Shown piece after piece: positions 52,807 through 62,953 of a DNA stretch of 64,000 nt. The notes beneath the pieces were generated by a model. That model searched no databases and was not told where the DNA came from. It worked only from the letters and a program-made list of their open reading frames with translations. Positions within the stretch are counted from its first letter, which is position 1. Every line of letters begins with the position of its first letter. Position numbers and translations under genes: made by a program. The DNA lies in the NCBI RefSeq assembly GCF_022668875.1, contig NZ_JAKGCR010000009.1, positions 62,001 through 126,000 of the forward strand, read 5' to 3'. The stretch comes from Domibacillus sp. PGB-M46 (GTDB lineage Bacteria > Bacillota > Bacilli > Bacillales > Domibacillaceae).

Positions 52807-53050
52807 ACCATGTTTTTCTTCTTTAACAGCTTATGAATGATCAAAAAATGCTTTTATTTAACGAACTGGTTTCAAGGCTCTCAGCATGAATAACAAGCAG
52901 TATAAGAAAGTATTATTCTGCGAATCATGTAAATAAGGATCTGGACCTCAAGGAAATAAGGGCATTATTATGTACAGGGGTGCCGGTACAGCAAAAGAAA
53001 TAACTGTTTATGATATTTCTTTTATAAAAGCCAACAGTTAATGTAAATGT

Positions 53051-53082
53051 AAAAAAACCGCCAGATAAAATCTAGCGGTTTT
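53051..53082. terminator. Intrinsic terminator
   Basis: AAAAACCGC / GCGGTTTTTT imperfect stem, serving the minus-strand CAP gene. 52807-53050 is empty. Confidence 0.75.
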
Positions 53083-53094
53083 TTCTGCATTCGT

Positions 53095-53793
53095 TTACTT
53101 TCCGATAAACATTTGTGTCCAGTGTCCATCTACATAACCCACACCAATATGAGTGAAGTCAGCACTTAAAATATTTTTACGGTGTCCATCGCTGTTCATC
53201 CACGCCTTCATTACTTCTTCAGGTGTTTTTTGACCTTTTGCGATGTTTTCACCAGCCGTTTTATACGTAATACCGAATTGCTTCATCATATCAAACGGTG
53301 AACCATACGTAGGTGACTGGTGAGAGAAATATCCTTTATTTTTCATGTCTGCTGATTTTGCACGAGCAACTTCGCTTAGTTTTGTATCTAGTTGAAGAGC
53401 TTTCAAGCCAGCTTTTGCACGCTCTTGATTTACAAGTTCAAATACTTCCTTCTCAAACTCGTTAACAGAACCAGTAGTTGCTGCTGGTGTTTGAGCTGGT
53501 GCCGGAGCTGGAGCATTTGTTGTCGGCGCTTTTGCTGGCTCTTGAGTAGTCGTCGTTGGTGCCTTTACTGGCTCTTGAGTAGTAGTTGTTGGTGCCTTTA
53601 CTGTTGTTGTTCCTGGTGTTGTCTGTGCCGGTTGTTTAACAAACGAAACAGTTTGTTTGCCATCAATATATTTAATGATTACCTTATATTGAATGGTTTG
53701 AACAGTCGGTGTAGCTGCATGTGCTTGTCCTGCTGAAAGTAGTCCCAATGAAAGAGCACCAGCTGTAGCGATCATACGTAATTTCTTTTTCAA
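53095..53793 (-). CDS. Secreted CAP-domain protein (YkwD-like)
   Basis: A protein of 232 residues with a TTG start at 53793 behind GGAGGG. The signal peptide (KKKLRMIATAGALSLGLLSA, cut after AHA) is followed by a Thr/Pro/Ala-rich repeated linker (about 55-105, units such as KAPTTTTQEP) and a C-terminal CAP domain (about 110-232, with GYFSHQSPTYG, AGENIAKGQ and MNSDGHRKNIL). It is a paralogue of 49640-50239 but has a repeat linker in place of LysM, so it may be released or wall-entangled. Confidence 0.9.
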   Translation of the reverse strand: MKKKLRMIATAGALSLGLLSAGQAHAATPTVQTIQYKVIIKYIDGKQTVSFVKQPAQTTPGTTTVKAPTTTTQEPVKAPTTTTQEPAKAPTTNAPAPAPAQTPAATTGSVNEFEKEVFELVNQERAKAGLKALQLDTKLSEVARAKSADMKNKGYFSHQSPTYGSPFDMMKQFGITYKTAGENIAKGQKTPEEVMKAWMNSDGHRKNILSADFTHIGVGYVDGHWTQMFIGK

Positions 53794-54134
53794 GTTAATT
53801 CCCTCCTGCAATTCCTAGTTGTTTGTCGTGACCCTGTTGCCCGGTCTCTGCCACTAATAATGCAAGAAAAGAGATTGTTCCGCAATAGGTTTTAAACCTC
53901 CAATTTTAACTAGAATTCCACAAAAATTCTTTCCATTTTTAAACAAGTCTTCAAACTTAAGCGTAGCTTGGTGCTACAGTCATATCAATTTTAAGGTGAA
54001 AAATTATTTTTCATTGCTTGTAATAGAATTGTTATATTTTTTACACAAATGTTTAACCGAAAAACATGATAAAAAGGCGTATCGTGTTTTAAATACCTCA
54101 TTTAAATCTGCAGAAAAAGTATTTTAAACAGAAA

Positions 54135-54176
54135 AAATCGAGCCTTTGATGTCTCTGAAGACACGCCAAAGGCTTG
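54135..54176. repeat. Inverted repeat
   Basis: GAGCCTTTG / CAAAGGCTTG with inner GTCTCT/AGACAC pairs. 53794-54309 has no other feature seen. Confidence 0.45.
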
Positions 54177-54309
54177 ATCTCGTTTCCAGCCCGCTCCTGA
54201 AGGAATGTGCTTTGCTGCTCAGAAAGTCTGTAAGCAGTAATCATTTATAAACAATTAAAATTATTTACACTGAGCCGCTACCATATCCTCTTTTCACCGC
54301 GCCCTTAAC

Positions 54310-54606
54310 TCAACCGTATTGCTTCTTCAGTGCCTCTAAATCCTTACTATAGCATTCTAAGCAGGTCCACGCTTTTCTGCTTTTGAGGCTGATAATATGT
54401 TTTCCATTAATATTCATCACATCCGGCTTATAAAACACCACATTCTTTTCTTTATTGCAGTAATCACAAGATTTTAAGGTGATATCAGGCCCCTGTGCTT
54501 GATATACGTGTTCAACAAGTCTTATCGGCTCATAGTCAGGTCTGGCGTCCATTACTTTCAGGTTGTTAAGAAATTCATTACCATCATTTCTGCCCGTGCT
54601 TTTCAT
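54310..54606 (-). CDS. Small zinc-ribbon-like protein
   Basis: A protein of 98 residues with two cysteine pairs, CDYCNKEK and WTCLECYS, spaced as in zinc ribbons (about residues 47-50 and 80-83). ATG 54606 has AGGATGA upstream, a weak site. Function unknown; it resembles small phage or hypothetical Bacillus proteins. Confidence 0.55.
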   Translation of the reverse strand: MKSTGRNDGNEFLNNLKVMDARPDYEPIRLVEHVYQAQGPDITLKSCDYCNKEKNVVFYKPDVMNINGKHIISLKSRKAWTCLECYSKDLEALKKQYG

Positions 54607-55011
54607 CCAATCATCCTTTCAATTTTTACGCTTATATTAACTTTCATTATTGTCGTATCTATAGAAAAGTATTCAGTAAAAAATATAAACTTGAACTCAC
54701 TATCCCTTTTTGACTTTCGTGCCTATTATTTTGTTGTTCACATAACGTATTAAGAAAAACTGACTAAACTGTATTTCCCATACAGAGAATCCTATTTAGT
54801 AAGACTTCTGTTTTTCTGCATGCCACCCTATTTTTAAAAATAGATATAATAACGCGAAAATCCGCCCAAAAAAGGCTTTTATACACACACATACGTGAAT
54901 ATAAAAGCCTCATAATAATGCTAGAGTTTTTATGACGCTGTACTTTTTGGGCTTTCTTCTACAAAAACTGTGTAAACAGCTTCCCTTTTTATAGGAATAC
55001 ATATATGAATA

Positions 55012-55062
55012 AGAGACCCAAACACTTGCCATCTTGTTTGCAGGTGTTTGGGTCTCTTATCT
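55012..55062. terminator. Strong unassigned hairpin
   Basis: ATAAGAGACCCAAACAC / GTGTTTGGGTCTCTTAT, a 17-bp perfect outer stem. No gene flanks it. A smaller hairpin (AGGCTTTTATA / TATAAAAGCCT) lies near 54871-54909, and 54607-55330 holds no supported gene. Confidence 0.5.
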
Positions 55063-55333
55063 CTGAACATGTATCTCTCTTTTTTGGAATTTTGTTAAAA
55101 AGAATATTCTTTGTTTAATGCTATAAAGCCTGTGTCTAAACTTATATCTGAGTCTGTAGATGCATCTACACCTGTATCCTAATCTACATTTGAACATAAG
55201 TTTGAGGCTATAGGTAAACCTAACCTAAAACTTGAATGCCAGGAAGAAGGTACAAAGAAAATATAAACTCTGTTTTCCCCAAAAACAAAGTATAGGTAAA
55301 CTTGATGATGACAAAGCTGTATGCCCAACCATA

Positions 55334-55358
55334 AAAAAACCGCCTTAAGGCGGTTTTA
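55334..55358. terminator. Hairpin with T-run
   Basis: AAAAAACCGCC / GGCGGTTTT. On the minus strand it could end the mqo region or a decayed gene beyond it. Confidence 0.65.
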
Positions 55359-55414
55359 GCTGATTTAACAATACACTTTTCAACATCCTATTGTTTCTTT
55401 ATAAATTTGTCCTT

Positions 55415-55625
55415 TTCCTTTACACTACGCGTCCAGATATAGCGAGGTTAATATATCTTTCAATACCGTTTTTACCTGGATTCCTGGGTGGACTGCCTGT
55501 ACGGCTGCTTCCTGCAGTAAAGATATACTTTCTTTCCTTTCCTGTACGCATTTACTACGAGACCGATTGATTTCTTTGCAGCTTTATCCTGCTGATCTGC
55601 ATTATCCGCTTTTTTGTTTCTACAT
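55415..55625 (-). pseudogene. Decayed small gene downstream of mqo
   Basis: Two minus-strand frames join as SIGLVVNAYRKGK and SLLQEAAVQAVHPGIQVKTV to a stop near 55425. The frameshift and lack of a start mark it as dead. Family unknown. Confidence 0.35.
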
Positions 55626-55633
55626 ATATAGGA

Positions 55634-57136
55634 TTAACTAAAGGATGGCTGTTTTTCACTCAAGCCAAGCACCTGTGCTGTCGAAGTGTGAATTTCATGC
55701 AGCAGCTCCGGGTTTTCCATTAGCGACACGCCATAAGAAGGAATCATATCTTTAATTTTCGGTTCCCATTCTTTCATCTGTTCAGGGAAGCATTTTGTGA
55801 TTACTTCAAGCATAACGTGAACGGCTGTAGAAGCACCCGGAGAAGCGCCAAGCAATGCAGCGATCGACCCATCAGCTGCACTCACGACTTCCGTACCAAA
55901 TTGCAGTGTTCCTTTGCCACCGGCCTCCGTATCTTTGATCACCTGTACCCGCTGTCCCGCTACGACTAAATCCCAATCCTCGCTTTTGGCATTCGGGATA
56001 AACTCACGCAGCTCTTCCATCCGTTTTTCTTTTGACAGCATCACTTGTTGGACTAGGTAGTTTGTTAATGACATATTTTTAGCCCCCGCCGACAGCATGG
56101 TTAAGAGATTATCCGGTTTTACGGAAGTGACTAAATCAAGCATTGAACCAGTTTTTAAAAACTTCGGTGAAAAGCCGGCAAACGGCCCGAACAGCAGTGA
56201 TTTTTGATTGTCGATAAATCGTGTGTCAAGATGCGGCACAGACATTGGAGGAGCACCAACTTTCGCTTTGCCGTATACCTTTGCATGATGCTGCGCTACA
56301 ACGTCCGGATTATTGCACACCATAAAGATTCCACTTACCGGGAACCCCCCAATATGTTTCCCTTCCGGAATACCGGATTTCTGCAGTAAATGTATGCTTC
56401 CTCCCCCGCCTCCGATAAAGACGAATTTCGCCGTATGGGATTCAACCGTACCGCTGTCAAGGTTCCGCACTTTCAATTCCCACGAGCCGTCGCTCGTACG
56501 TTTAAGATCATTCACACTATGGTTGTAGTGTAAATCAACGTTTTTGCTTTTCAAGTGATCAAACAGCAGGCGTGTTAAAGCGCCAAAGTTGACATCTGTA
56601 CCAGAGTCAATTTTAGTTGCCGCTATCGGTTCATCCGCTGCGCGGTTCTGCATAATAAGCGGAATCCATTCCATCAGTTTTTTAGGATCCTCGGAAAACT
56701 CCATCCCCTGGAACAGCGGGTTATTTGATAGCTCTTTAAAACGCTTTTTTAGAAACGTTACATTTTCTTCTCCCTGCACTAAGCTCATGTGGGGCAATGG
56801 CATAATAAAGTCCTCTGGATTATGTAACAGCCCGCTCTTTACAAGGTAAGACCAAAACTGCATGGACACTTGAAATTGTTCATTAATGTTGATGGCTTTG
56901 CTGATGTCTACAGAGCCGTCCGGTTTTTCGACCGTGTAGTTCAGCTCACACAGTGCCGCGTGCCCCGTTCCCGCATTGTTCCATTCGTTAGAACTTTCCT
57001 CTCCTGCTTTTGAAAGCTTCTCAAATACTTTGATGTTCCAGTCCGGTACTAATTCTTTCAGAATTGTTCCCAAAGTTGCACTCATGATTCCAGCACCAAT
57101 TAAGATAACGTCTGTTTTTTTCTGTCTGCTGCTCAT
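55634..57136 (-). CDS. mqo: Malate:quinone oxidoreductase
   Basis: A protein of 500 residues of the Mqo family, a peripheral FAD enzyme that oxidises malate to oxaloacetate and reduces menaquinone. The FAD motif [14 protein letters not shown] is at the N-terminus. Conserved marks include [19 protein letters not shown] (about 51-69), [20 protein letters not shown] and a [16 protein letters not shown] end segment. AGGAAGGG precedes ATG 57136. It complements SdhCAB in feeding the quinone pool. Single gene. Confidence 0.93.
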   Translation of the reverse strand: MSSRQKKTDVILIGAGIMSATLGTILKELVPDWNIKVFEKLSKAGEESSNEWNNAGTGHAALCELNYTVEKPDGSVDISKAININEQFQVSMQFWSYLVKSGLLHNPEDFIMPLPHMSLVQGEENVTFLKKRFKELSNNPLFQGMEFSEDPKKLMEWIPLIMQNRAADEPIAATKIDSGTDVNFGALTRLLFDHLKSKNVDLHYNHSVNDLKRTSDGSWELKVRNLDSGTVESHTAKFVFIGGGGGSIHLLQKSGIPEGKHIGGFPVSGIFMVCNNPDVVAQHHAKVYGKAKVGAPPMSVPHLDTRFIDNQKSLLFGPFAGFSPKFLKTGSMLDLVTSVKPDNLLTMLSAGAKNMSLTNYLVQQVMLSKEKRMEELREFIPNAKSEDWDLVVAGQRVQVIKDTEAGGKGTLQFGTEVVSAADGSIAALLGASPGASTAVHVMLEVITKCFPEQMKEWEPKIKDMIPSYGVSLMENPELLHEIHTSTAQVLGLSEKQPSFS

Positions 57137-57436
57137 TATACCCTTCCTTATCCCCTAAGATTTGTAGAAATGATGCAGGCGCTCCTGCTTAGACGCCACA
57201 GCAAGCCAGAGCACAGCCTAGTCATCCTTCTTTTCCAGATCCATTACAAGCAAAAATAGAATATCACTATTCAATCATCACCCTAATTAGTATAACTCTA
57301 TTAAATGATAAATATAAAATAGTATAACACTATTGTTTGTAGATTAAAATATTTATTTACTATTATTATCCTAGTTATAAGCTATTTAAAAGCTGATAAG
57401 AAGTGAGAGGTCCATCCACAATACCTTAAAAACGCA

Positions 57437-57482
57437 AAAAACAAATCCTTAAGCTACATTCCTCAAGGAGTTAAGGATTTGC
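57437..57482. terminator. Inverted repeat
   Basis: AAATCCTTAA / TTAAGGATTT around an 18-base loop. A second hairpin, GCGTAAA / TTTACGC followed by CTTTTT, lies at 57634-57657. 57137-57767 has no gene. Confidence 0.5.
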
Positions 57483-57767
57483 TTTGTCATTACCAGTGAA
57501 CGGCTGCCCTCTAGTTTTCTCCGTTACTTATGATATAGTTCACCTCCATTGTCTGTTGGTCAATCCGTGGAACATTTACACCTGAACTCAAAAAAATGGT
57601 TCAGCTGTACCAGCACGGGAAATTTAAAAAAGCGTAAAGATCCCCTTTACGCCTTTTTATATACTTCCTTTCAGTTCCTGTCCTTTTTCCATTAATGTTC
57701 TTAATGCTGCAAGACAACCGGAATCCATATTCTCTATCCAATTTAAATAAAGAACGATCAGCTGCTT

Positions 57768-58160
57768 TTAAACAGTTTGTTTTTTAGGAATCATTTCTAG
57801 CTCGAACTGTTGCTTTTCATCATTCGTTAATACCGGCTTAGTTCCACTAAGAGCAAGCTCCATTCGTTCAATCATAAGAGTTAGCCATCCAACTTCACTT
57901 TTTATCGCCACTTCAGATGCATCCCAGTTAATTAATCTTTGGGATCGGCGCGCTCTTTTTTCAGCATTTTCCCAATCTGACAGGAGCCCAGCATTGTCTT
58001 CTTCCTGGTCCAGTCTGTTTTTTAACAAATAAATATAATGAGCAACAGACTTTATTTCTCTGTGCCTTCTTTCATATGAGCCATGGATATCTAAAACTTT
58101 TTTCAATTCATTTGCATGATGAGCCGCTGCTTTGACATAATGCATATTTACTTGCAACAT
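57768..58160 (-). CDS. Hypothetical helical protein, 130 aa
   Basis: From ATG 58160 with AAGGGGGC upstream; the longer open frame reaches 58208. The protein is helical and rich in His and Arg (YVKAAAHHANELKKVLDI, RLDQEEDNAGLLSDWENAE). No membrane segment. Unknown. 58161-58587 shows no gene. Confidence 0.55.
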   Translation of the reverse strand: MLQVNMHYVKAAAHHANELKKVLDIHGSYERRHREIKSVAHYIYLLKNRLDQEEDNAGLLSDWENAEKRARRSQRLINWDASEVAIKSEVGWLTLMIERMELALSGTKPVLTNDEKQQFELEMIPKKQTV

Positions 58161-58587
58161 GTTTAGCCCCCTTGATTGTTCTAGATTTAAGTTTTTATTT
58201 TGATGCACGATAAACTGCTTATGTAGTCAAATAGGTCACTTTTTATTCAATAAAGCACAAAATGAAAGCGCTTTAATAAATCATAATCCCTCTCGCTTAT
58301 TTCTTCAATACTTGAAGTGGGTTTTAAGTAAAATTTTTATAGTCATGTGCTAGCTTTTTGTTTTTCCTAGTCCGTTATAAGATTGATTCAGCGAAAAGAA
58401 TTTGTTTAACGCTTTCAAAATTAATCCATTAAATCAGACTACCGATTATGGAAAATTCTGTTATACACACTGTTCTCTTTCAACAAAAAATTCCCTACAA
58501 AAAAGACCATCTCTAAAGAGATAATCTTTTCCGTTAACCCCCCTCTCCAATGAGAGTTTTAAAAGGTATGAAAGGAATTCAGCAATA

Positions 58588-59085
58588 TCACTTTATTTTC
58601 CCAAAAAGCCCTCTTCTTTTTTGTTCTGGCTGGTCAGATAAGGCTTTAAACAGCAGACTGCTTGTTCTTCGGACTTCGTATATGACTACATTAATATGAT
58701 CCATATTACGCTTAAGTTCTTTTTTTAATTCTGCATTCTCTTTTTTGATAGCAGTAAATTCTTCCATTATAGCAGTCAATATTTCATTCGACGCGGCGTT
58801 GTTTTGCACTTCAATTTCAGCCGTTTCGTTTGGAAGCACAATAGGTGCAGCGCCCAGCATACCCGCTATATCGTTAATGGGTAATTTAGATGAGGCTCTC
58901 AATTCTTTCATTTGTGTTAAAATTGCAACATCCTGCTCAACAAACACACGAGATCTCTTTGGTTTCGCGATTACGTATCCATGTTTCTCAAGTGCGATAC
59001 TATAATTTCGCACAGTACTCTGGGAGATACCTAATATCGCAGCCACTTCAGTTGTCGTATAGGCTTTCACGATTTCTTTATCCAT
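58588..59085 (-). CDS. MerR-like HTH protein with coiled coil
   Basis: A protein of 165 residues with an N-terminal MerR/RacA-like HTH (YTTTEVAAILGISQSTVRNY, about 9-28) and a second arm ending in VFVEQDVAILTQM, a linker, and a C-terminal coiled coil (about 105-135). The basic end (EQKRRGLFGKIK) is typical of chromosome-anchor or plasmid-partition-type proteins. It is most like RacA-type or DUF3967 proteins; the exact role is unknown. Confidence 0.7.
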   Translation of the reverse strand: MDKEIVKAYTTTEVAAILGISQSTVRNYSIALEKHGYVIAKPKRSRVFVEQDVAILTQMKELRASSKLPINDIAGMLGAAPIVLPNETAEIEVQNNAASNEILTAIMEEFTAIKKENAELKKELKRNMDHINVVIYEVRRTSSLLFKALSDQPEQKRRGLFGKIK

Positions 59086-59160
59086 AACACGAACTCCCTG
59101 AAAATTTTTATTATTAACTCTCGAAATAAACTGTATAATTGCGGTAATTAAATGACCGGA

Positions 59161-59273
59161 AAAACAAAAAGAGCCCCAGCATGTTACAGGATGGGGCTAA
59201 CCATCCGTAACCGTCTATCACGCCTCAACCGTGACAAACACCTGCTCAAGCCCTTTATACAAACTATTTTATG
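59161..59273 (-). ncRNA. Candidate small RNA, minus strand
   Basis: A predicted transcript of about 110 bases bounded by a sigma-A promoter (59280-59308) and a terminator AGCCCCA-N13-TGGGGCT (59173-59199) with a TTTTTGTTTTT tail. It shows no ribosome site. The opposite strand carries a 43-codon frame (59151-59282), whose significance is unclear. The layout recalls antitoxin RNAs of type I systems. Confidence 0.5.
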
Positions 59274-59279
59274 CGGATA

Positions 59280-59308
59280 ATTTTATCGTATTTTAGTAGC
59301 TTTTTCAA
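59280..59308 (-). promoter_or_regulatory. Sigma-A promoter of the candidate small RNA
   Basis: TTGAAA (59303-59308), 17 bp, TAAAAT (59280-59285) on the minus strand. 59309-59561 has no gene. Confidence 0.65.
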
Positions 59309-59561
59309 GAAGTTTAATTCTTCCTTTATGTCTAAAAGCGCTGCCTGCCCTGTGGGCATTTGTACAAACGAGCAAAGTTCCAATAACAGCAAGCTTTTTA
59401 AAAAGATACAAAGGACGCTAGCTTTCTGATTCCTAACGGGGTTGAACTAGCAACCTCTCCCCCTATCTAGGCGGATAATTACGAAAACGGCCGACCATCT
59501 GCGGGGGTGTAAATAGCCTGTAGAACCTGACAGCTTTTTTAGAAAAAGCTTCGTAACCCAT

Positions 59562-61760
59562 TTAAGAACTGGTTTTCTTCATAAGGCTTTCCCATTCATT
59601 TCTTGCATGGTTCCATGTGCCATTCGGAAGGCGGTCTCTGTATAAATATTGCTCATAATGGGCGGTAAGACCGCTCATTGTGCTGCTGGAAAAATGAGTG
59701 TCGATTTCCTTCGCATAGCCGCTCAGCGTCTGGCCTTTTTTTCTCTTCAGTCCAGAGCGGTCCAGCTGGGCAAGAAGAACAAGATATGCTTGTGGGAAAT
59801 ATTGATCCTCTTTCTTTTGTTTAAACATGAAAATGTAATAGAAAGGCAGCCATTTTCTCCGGTACCGGTAGCATAGTGCAGCAAGAATAAGCGCCGCTCC
59901 AGCCAGAAAAGCAGTGGTTTTCCAATTCGTTTTCAGAAATGATTCTATAGTTGCCTCCGACGCTTCTCCAGAATCTTCACCAAGATCCTCTTCTGCCTGT
60001 GTCGGTTCTTCCACTGCAGGCTGTTCTGGCGTTTCGGCCGGTGTTTCAGTCGATGTTTCTTCGTTTACAGGTGTTTGAGGTATTTCCTCTAATTCTGGAA
60101 CCGCTGCATTCGTAAACCCCTGTGTCGGTTCAAAAGGCACCCAGCCGATACCCGGAAAGAACACTTCAACCCATGAATGCGCATTTTCACCTGTTACCTG
60201 ATACAGCTGATTTCCGGATTCTGTCGTTTCCAGGTAAGTTCCTTCTGTGTAGCCCTTTACCCAGCGGGCAGGGATGTCAATCGTTCTTAGCATAACAGCC
60301 ATCGAGGTTGAGAAATTGTCACAGTAGCCGCGTCTCGTGTCAAATAAAAACTGGGCCACGTAATCTTCACCTTGTGACGGAACAGGCACATCCACCTGCT
60401 CATACGTAAAGCCGCTGGAGCTGAAATAGGCTTCAATCGCTTTTGCTTTCTCAAACCATGTTTCATGCTCTTCTGTGATACCCAGCGCCAATTCTCTTAT
60501 CTGTGGCGGTATATTTTCGGGAAGCTGTGTGTACCTGTCGGCAATGGCTTGAAAAGAAGAGTCGGCTTCCTCTAACGAACTGTTTTGAAGTTCTTCTGCC
60601 CGGAAAGAAGCATGTTTATACTGAACGGAATATGATGCAGGCGCTTCTTGTTCATCCCCGTTGATTGCTGTGATTTTACCGTTCCCCTCATTCAGCTCGT
60701 ATCGGTAGGAGGACGCTGCTTCAATTCTCTCCAGGCCGTGCGGATATGGGATATAGCCATAATCTTCTTCGTTATAGACAATGCTTGTCCTTTCCTCTGA
60801 AGGGACTTCCTCTGTAAAAGAGAAAAGGGAAGGCGGTACCCTTCGCCTGAAAGTGAGCGGCTGCTCGTCTGGATTGGAGGAAATCCACCCTTTGCCGGTG
60901 TATTCATCTCTCGTATCGACCTTCCAATAATGCTCTTCTTCTACTTCGGCTGTAAAGACCACTTCACTACTAGGCAGAAACGGACCGCCAAGCTCAGAAT
61001 CATCGGAACGAAATCCACCTCCCCCTGTTTCGTCTGTCGACGTATTGCCTGAACCGCCCAGTGACTTCACGAAGGGAACGGGATTAGGCCAGACAGGGTC
61101 TGCTTTAGGAGCAGCAAAGGCAATAGCTGCACTCCCGACAACGAAGACGGCCACCGAAACCATCCATTTCAGCTTCATCATCCTTTGTCTGGAAATCGTT
61201 TCAGAGTCTGTCAGCCGCCGGAAAGCCAATATTCCCATCAGGACAAAACCAACCAAAACGGACCGGATGATCGCTGTTTGTGCCGAATAGGGAGAAAACG
61301 TATCTAAAACCGTAATAAACACAATTGTAGCGAAAAAAAAGAACAGAATATTACTTCGAATTATCAGCCAATAATGAATTAAATACACAGTAATCAACAA
61401 AAGAGAAAAAAACAGCAGCGTCCGGATTGGATCGGACAGCTCCGTCCACCGGCCTTTTAATATCAATCCGGTATTCTGAATCACATCGTCAAAAAACAAA
61501 TTCATCATCACGCCGAAGCTGCCATAATGAATAAATTGAATACAAAACAGTATATAGACCATTTTTAAAACAGCAGAGACTAGGCGGGGCACTCCTAAAA
61601 AAGCCAGTAGCAGTGATCCCGCAATAAAGCCAACAAAAAAGCCGATCGGGTTTGTACCGGTTAACTGTTCGACCGGACGCAGCCACTCCCATAGAAGCAG
61701 AAAGCTGAGAACATGCAAAAGAAAAGAATCAATCGTCCACTTTGTACGCTGTTGATTCAT
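59562..61760 (-). CDS. TgpA-type transglutaminase-like membrane protein
   Basis: A protein of 732 residues. About six N-terminal membrane segments (1-220) are followed by a large extracytoplasmic part (about 225-610) with the transglutaminase-like core: Cys in RRGYCDNFSTSMAV (about 478), His in NAHSWVEVFF (about 525) and a nearby Asp/Glu. A Thr/Pro/Glu-rich linker, one more membrane segment (about 625) and a DUF4129-like cytoplasmic tail complete it. It is the last gene of a three-gene operon with DUF58 and MoxR (four-base overlap), equivalent to yeaC-yeaD-yebA. Function unknown. Confidence 0.88.
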   Translation of the reverse strand: MNQQRTKWTIDSFLLHVLSFLLLWEWLRPVEQLTGTNPIGFFVGFIAGSLLLAFLGVPRLVSAVLKMVYILFCIQFIHYGSFGVMMNLFFDDVIQNTGLILKGRWTELSDPIRTLLFFSLLLITVYLIHYWLIIRSNILFFFFATIVFITVLDTFSPYSAQTAIIRSVLVGFVLMGILAFRRLTDSETISRQRMMKLKWMVSVAVFVVGSAAIAFAAPKADPVWPNPVPFVKSLGGSGNTSTDETGGGGFRSDDSELGGPFLPSSEVVFTAEVEEEHYWKVDTRDEYTGKGWISSNPDEQPLTFRRRVPPSLFSFTEEVPSEERTSIVYNEEDYGYIPYPHGLERIEAASSYRYELNEGNGKITAINGDEQEAPASYSVQYKHASFRAEELQNSSLEEADSSFQAIADRYTQLPENIPPQIRELALGITEEHETWFEKAKAIEAYFSSSGFTYEQVDVPVPSQGEDYVAQFLFDTRRGYCDNFSTSMAVMLRTIDIPARWVKGYTEGTYLETTESGNQLYQVTGENAHSWVEVFFPGIGWVPFEPTQGFTNAAVPELEEIPQTPVNEETSTETPAETPEQPAVEEPTQAEEDLGEDSGEASEATIESFLKTNWKTTAFLAGAALILAALCYRYRRKWLPFYYIFMFKQKKEDQYFPQAYLVLLAQLDRSGLKRKKGQTLSGYAKEIDTHFSSSTMSGLTAHYEQYLYRDRLPNGTWNHARNEWESLMKKTSS

Positions 61761-62953
61761 GCCCTGCTCACCTCCGAAAAGGCCTTCGCAAATTGACCTT
61801 TATGTACCATACACACTTTAATCCCGCGTTCCTGCTGAACCAGCCTGTGTTCCGAAGCAATCTGGCTGCCGGCAGCCAAAAAGACGATTACGAACTGGCC
61901 CTGACTTGCATAATAGCGGGCTCGTTCGATCACTTTCTCAGTCAGCTGCGCAGTCACAAGCAAAAGAGTACGGCTCTGCTGGATAAACGCTGTTTCATTT
62001 TCCAGGACTTTTGCAAAAGAAACAATAACTGCCTCTTTAATGGTCGCCAGGTGGTAAAAAAGCTGCTGCTCCTGTCCCTCGCCGCCGCGAATCGCAAAAC
62101 TGCGGCCGTTATCGCTTGCTGTCAGCAGCCCGACTTGTGCACCTGACCGGATGATGCCCTTAATAGCAGAAGCCGTAAACGAAACAACTGTTTCAAACTG
62201 CGCTGAAGGCGTGCAATCCATCACAATCATGACATCGTGAGACCGGTACTGTTCGAACTCCTTCGTCATTAAGCTGTTACGTTTCGCCGTGGCTTTCCAG
62301 TTGATCAAGGATAATCGGTCACCCGGCTGATAGCTGCGGATGCCGACAGACATAGAAGTGTCCTGGTTTTGATACACCCTTGCTGTCATCGCAGAGCCTT
62401 GACCAGCCGAACCAGAAATCGGGCGGTATTGAAGCTCTTCGAAAGAAGGATACACTACTATTTTATTTTCGGTTGGAATCTGTTTTTCTTTTCCAATAAG
62501 GCCGAATAAATCGCCTGTTTTTACACGAATTCCCGTGAAGTGGTGTTCTCCTCTCGGCATCCGGCTGATCTCATAGCCCAACGCCAGCTTTTTTTTAAAC
62601 CCAGGAACTATGACCTTCTTTATCTGCTGTCCAGAGAGTAAGGAGGAGCTGCTGATCATTTCTTCTGCAATGATATAAAAAAGTGGGAATCGGTTTTTCC
62701 TTGAAAGTGTGATTTGAACGCGGACCTGCTCTTGGAAAAGAAACTCTTGTTTAGAAAATGTTCTTTCACCTTTAAAGGAAAAAGGATAGAAAAATAACAT
62801 GAACGCATAAAAAACGATGGGAAGAAAGCTGTAAAATAAGAACCAGCTGACAAATCCTCCTTGAAACATTGCATACGAAAAAGCAAGAACAGTCAGCCCC
62901 ATTAAAATTAGGAATCGGCGGAATTCTTTTGTTTTCGAGAATGCCCTGCTCAT
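61757..62953 (-). CDS. DUF58 protein (YeaD-like)
   Basis: A protein of 398 residues with two N-terminal membrane segments (about 12-55) and a DUF58/von Willebrand-A-like region containing the family motif GDRLSLINWKATAKRNSLM (about 208-226) and VMIVMDCTPS. Members work with MoxR ATPases. It overlaps both neighbours by four bases. Confidence 0.9.
   Translation of the reverse strand: MSRAFSKTKEFRRFLILMGLTVLAFSYAMFQGGFVSWFLFYSFLPIVFYAFMLFFYPFSFKGERTFSKQEFLFQEQVRVQITLSRKNRFPLFYIIAEEMISSSSLLSGQQIKKVIVPGFKKKLALGYEISRMPRGEHHFTGIRVKTGDLFGLIGKEKQIPTENKIVVYPSFEELQYRPISGSAGQGSAMTARVYQNQDTSMSVGIRSYQPGDRLSLINWKATAKRNSLMTKEFEQYRSHDVMIVMDCTPSAQFETVVSFTASAIKGIIRSGAQVGLLTASDNGRSFAIRGGEGQEQQLFYHLATIKEAVIVSFAKVLENETAFIQQSRTLLLVTAQLTEKVIERARYYASQGQFVIVFLAAGSQIASEHRLVQQERGIKVCMVHKGQFAKAFSEVSRA

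Noticed and set aside
59425-59470. tRNA-like T-arm (GGTTG...CAACC) on the minus strand
   Set aside because: No acceptor, D or anticodon arms could be found around it.
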